The position numbers were made by a program, and so were the translations under genes. A model generated the notes under the pieces. The model was not told the DNA's origin. It saw only the letters and a list, made by a program, of their open reading frames with translations, and did not search any database. This document shows positions 5,491-6,615 of a stretch of DNA of 6,615 bases, piece by piece. Origin of the DNA: Chloroflexi bacterium UBA6265 (GTDB lineage Bacteria > Chloroflexota > Chloroflexia > Thermomicrobiales > UBA6265). The DNA lies in NCBI GenBank assembly GCA_002440805.1, contig DJVD01000146.1:1-6615 (forward strand). Direction: 5' to 3'. Every line of letters begins with the position of its first letter. The stretch's first letter is position 1.

Positions 5491-5970
5491 ATGCCCACAG
5501 CCGAAGAAATGATCTCCATGCTCGATCTGAAGCCACTGCCAGGCGAGGGCGGGTACTACCGCGAGACGTGGATATTGCCATCCGGAAGCGATCGTCCCGC
5601 CGGCACCGCGATTCTGTATCTCATCGCCCCTTCCTCGTTCAGCGCACTCCATCGGCTCGATGCCGATGAGATTTTCCATTTCTACCTCGGGAATCCGTGC
5701 GAACAGCTCGTGATTTCACCGGACGGGGAACTGACGAGCGTGATCCTTGGGCCTGATGTGTTGAGTGGGCAACATGTGCAGTCAGTTGTTCCAAAGGAAC
5801 ACTGGCAGGGCACGCGGTTGCTGGAGGGAGGGCAGTGGGCCCTCATCGGCACCACCATGGTTCCCGGCTATCACCAGGCCGGTTTCGAGCTTGCCCACGC
5901 CTCGGATCTGCAAGGGCTGCCCTCACAAACCGCCAACGCTGCTACCCGCTATCTGGCCGAGCAGGCATAA
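5491..5970 (+). CDS. Cupin_5 (DUF985) domain protein
   Basis: This gene encodes 159 residues, one complete DUF985/Cupin_5 domain. The family folds as a small beta-barrel cupin; its biochemical role is not established, though links to sugar or small-molecule binding have been proposed. The recognisable blocks come in the usual order. They are LKPLPGEGGYYRETW (13-27), SALHRLDADEIFHFYLG (51-67) with the cupin-like metal ligands H54, E60 and H63, VPKEHWQGTRL (100-110), and TTMVPGYHQAGFELA (121-135). The start at 5491 has a GGAGAG ribosome binding site about 7 nt upstream; upstream in-frame codons run back into the tRNA and are not coding. Only 28 nt separate it from the tRNA terminator, so there is little room for a separate promoter. 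It is followed after 67 nt by the nucleotidyltransferase gene and may be co-transcribed with it. Confidence 0.92.
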   Translation: MPTAEEMISMLDLKPLPGEGGYYRETWILPSGSDRPAGTAILYLIAPSSFSALHRLDADEIFHFYLGNPCEQLVISPDGELTSVILGPDVLSGQHVQSVVPKEHWQGTRLLEGGQWALIGTTMVPGYHQAGFELAHASDLQGLPSQTANAATRYLAEQA

Positions 5971-6020
5971 TACCTTCCAGTAATGAGATATGCGGCACCC
6001 GGCCGTGACGAGCCAGAGCA

Positions 6021-6030
6021 AGGTGAGGAG
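6021..6030 (+). promoter_or_regulatory. Ribosome binding site of the nucleotidyltransferase gene
   Basis: AGGTGAGGAG lies 7 nt before the GTG at 6038. It is among the strongest ribosome binding sites in the window and decides the GTG start, since no ATG lies nearby in this frame before the conserved first strand (VDIILPVAGFGSR). Confidence 0.8.
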
Positions 6031-6037
6031 CGTTCCT

Positions 6038-6615
6038 GTGGATATCATTCTGCCCGTAGCAGGATTTGGAAGTCGATTGCGGCCCCATACCTGGAGCAAA
6101 CCCAAGCCACTGGTGACCGTGGCCGGAAAGGCCATGATGTCTCATGTGCTCGACCGCGTCATGCCATTGCAGCCTGGCAAGATCGTGTTTATCACTGGCT
6201 ACCTTGGCGACCAGATCGAAACGTGGGCACGCCAAAACTACCCGGATATCGAACTGGTGTTTGTGCAGCAGCCCGAGATGCTGGGTCAAAGCGATGCGCT
6301 TTACCGCACTCGCGAGTTTGTGACTGACGACGCTCTGATGATCTTCCCCGATGCGTTGTTCGAAGCGGATTTCTCCCGCCTTTCGACGATTGATGCCGAC
6401 GGTGTGGCCTATACCTATTACGTGGAAGATCCCAGTGCCTACGGCGTGGCCCTCACCGACGAAACTGGCAGGATGACCCGGATTGTCGAGAAACCGCAGG
6501 AACCGATTTCGCATGAAGCGGTGATCGGGATTTACTACTTCCGCCAATGGCAACAACTCATGCGGGCGATCGAGAAGCAGTTCGAGCAGAAAATCGTCAT
6601 CAAAGGCGAGTATTT
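6038..6615 (+). CDS. Sugar-1-phosphate nucleotidyltransferase, 3' end cut by window
   Basis: The visible part is 192 codons from a GTG start, open to the window edge. The protein belongs to the NTP_transferase family (RmlA/GalU/mannose-1-phosphate guanylyltransferase type), which joins a nucleoside triphosphate and a sugar 1-phosphate to make an NDP-sugar in the cytoplasm. The Rossmann-like N-terminus carries ILPVAGFGSRLRPHT (4-18) and SKPKPL (20-25). These are the nucleotide-binding loop and the conserved lysine. FITGYLGDQI (51-60), QQPEMLGQSDAL (77-88, the equivalent of the GTAxAL block), IFPDALFEADF (102-112) with the probable metal-binding D105, RIVEKPQEP (about 161-169) and VIGIYYF follow in order. 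Nucleotide and sugar cannot be told, and a second C-terminal domain, such as a hexapeptide-repeat acyltransferase, could lie beyond the edge. It follows the cupin gene by 67 nt with no terminator seen between. Confidence 0.9.
   Translation, partial: MDIILPVAGFGSRLRPHTWSKPKPLVTVAGKAMMSHVLDRVMPLQPGKIVFITGYLGDQIETWARQNYPDIELVFVQQPEMLGQSDALYRTREFVTDDALMIFPDALFEADFSRLSTIDADGVAYTYYVEDPSAYGVALTDETGRMTRIVEKPQEPISHEAVIGIYYFRQWQQLMRAIEKQFEQKIVIKGEY

Noticed and set aside
5215..5679. A minus-strand open frame crossing the tRNA-Glu gene
   Set aside because: Its middle is the antisense translation of the tRNA (the familiar PYRIRTGG-type artefact) and its start lies inside the cupin gene. It is a spurious prediction.
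5942..6556. A 204-codon minus-strand open frame opposite the nucleotidyltransferase
   Set aside because: The plus strand reads a clear NTP_transferase from a GTG with a strong ribosome binding site; the minus-strand frame has no recognisable features.
1..6615. CRISPR array, transposon, toxin-antitoxin pair or defence system
   Set aside because: No regularly spaced repeats, terminal inverted repeats, transposase or defence-type domains were seen; the genes are a transporter operon and housekeeping-like genes.

Overview
The window looks like ordinary chromosomal DNA from a free-living, moderately GC-rich bacterium. The best guess is a Chloroflexota member of the Thermomicrobia type. The main reason is the solute-binding protein: a Tat-exported, non-lipidated protein with a long n-region, an SRRGFMRR motif, and a Thr-Pro-Ala-rich segment (QTPVATPA) right after the cleavage site, a style I associate with that group. 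This assignment is inference; the window contains no rRNA or other phylogenetic marker.

Layout. Positions 1-91 hold two small GC-rich hairpins, the second a possible terminator, followed by a short MazG-like nucleotide pyrophosphohydrolase gene on the plus strand (92-361). A strong hairpin at 377-406 separates it from a convergent minus-strand operon. Read in its own direction, that operon is: a Tat-exported peptide-type solute-binding protein (4914-3124), a 146-nt gap with a perfect 26-bp palindrome, a DppB-type permease (2977-1997), a DppC-type permease (1972-971), and a small zinc-ribbon membrane protein (965-429) starting 5 nt after the dppC-type stop. No ATPase gene (dppD/dppF type) is present, so the transporter must use ATPases encoded elsewhere.

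The 443-nt region 4915-5357 is the divergent control region. On its left it carries the leader of the transporter operon, with direct repeats, short palindromes and a weak candidate promoter. On its right it carries a good sigma-70-type promoter (TTGACA, 17 bp, TAGTAT) for a tRNA-Glu(UUC) gene (5358-5434). The tRNA is followed by an intrinsic terminator (5438-5462), a DUF985/Cupin_5 protein gene (5491-5970), and the first 192 codons of a sugar-1-phosphate nucleotidyltransferase gene (GTG start at 6038) that runs off the right edge.

How the genes work together. The binding protein and two permeases form one import system, probably for oligopeptides, dipeptides or a similar substrate. The zinc-ribbon protein is co-transcribed and probably translationally coupled to it, but its role is unknown. 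The MazG-like, cupin and nucleotidyltransferase genes have no obvious functional link to the transporter. I see no mobile element, CRISPR array, toxin-antitoxin pair or defence system. The least explained items are the zinc-ribbon gene, the large intercistronic palindrome, and two small genes placed directly behind hairpins with no room for a separate promoter.
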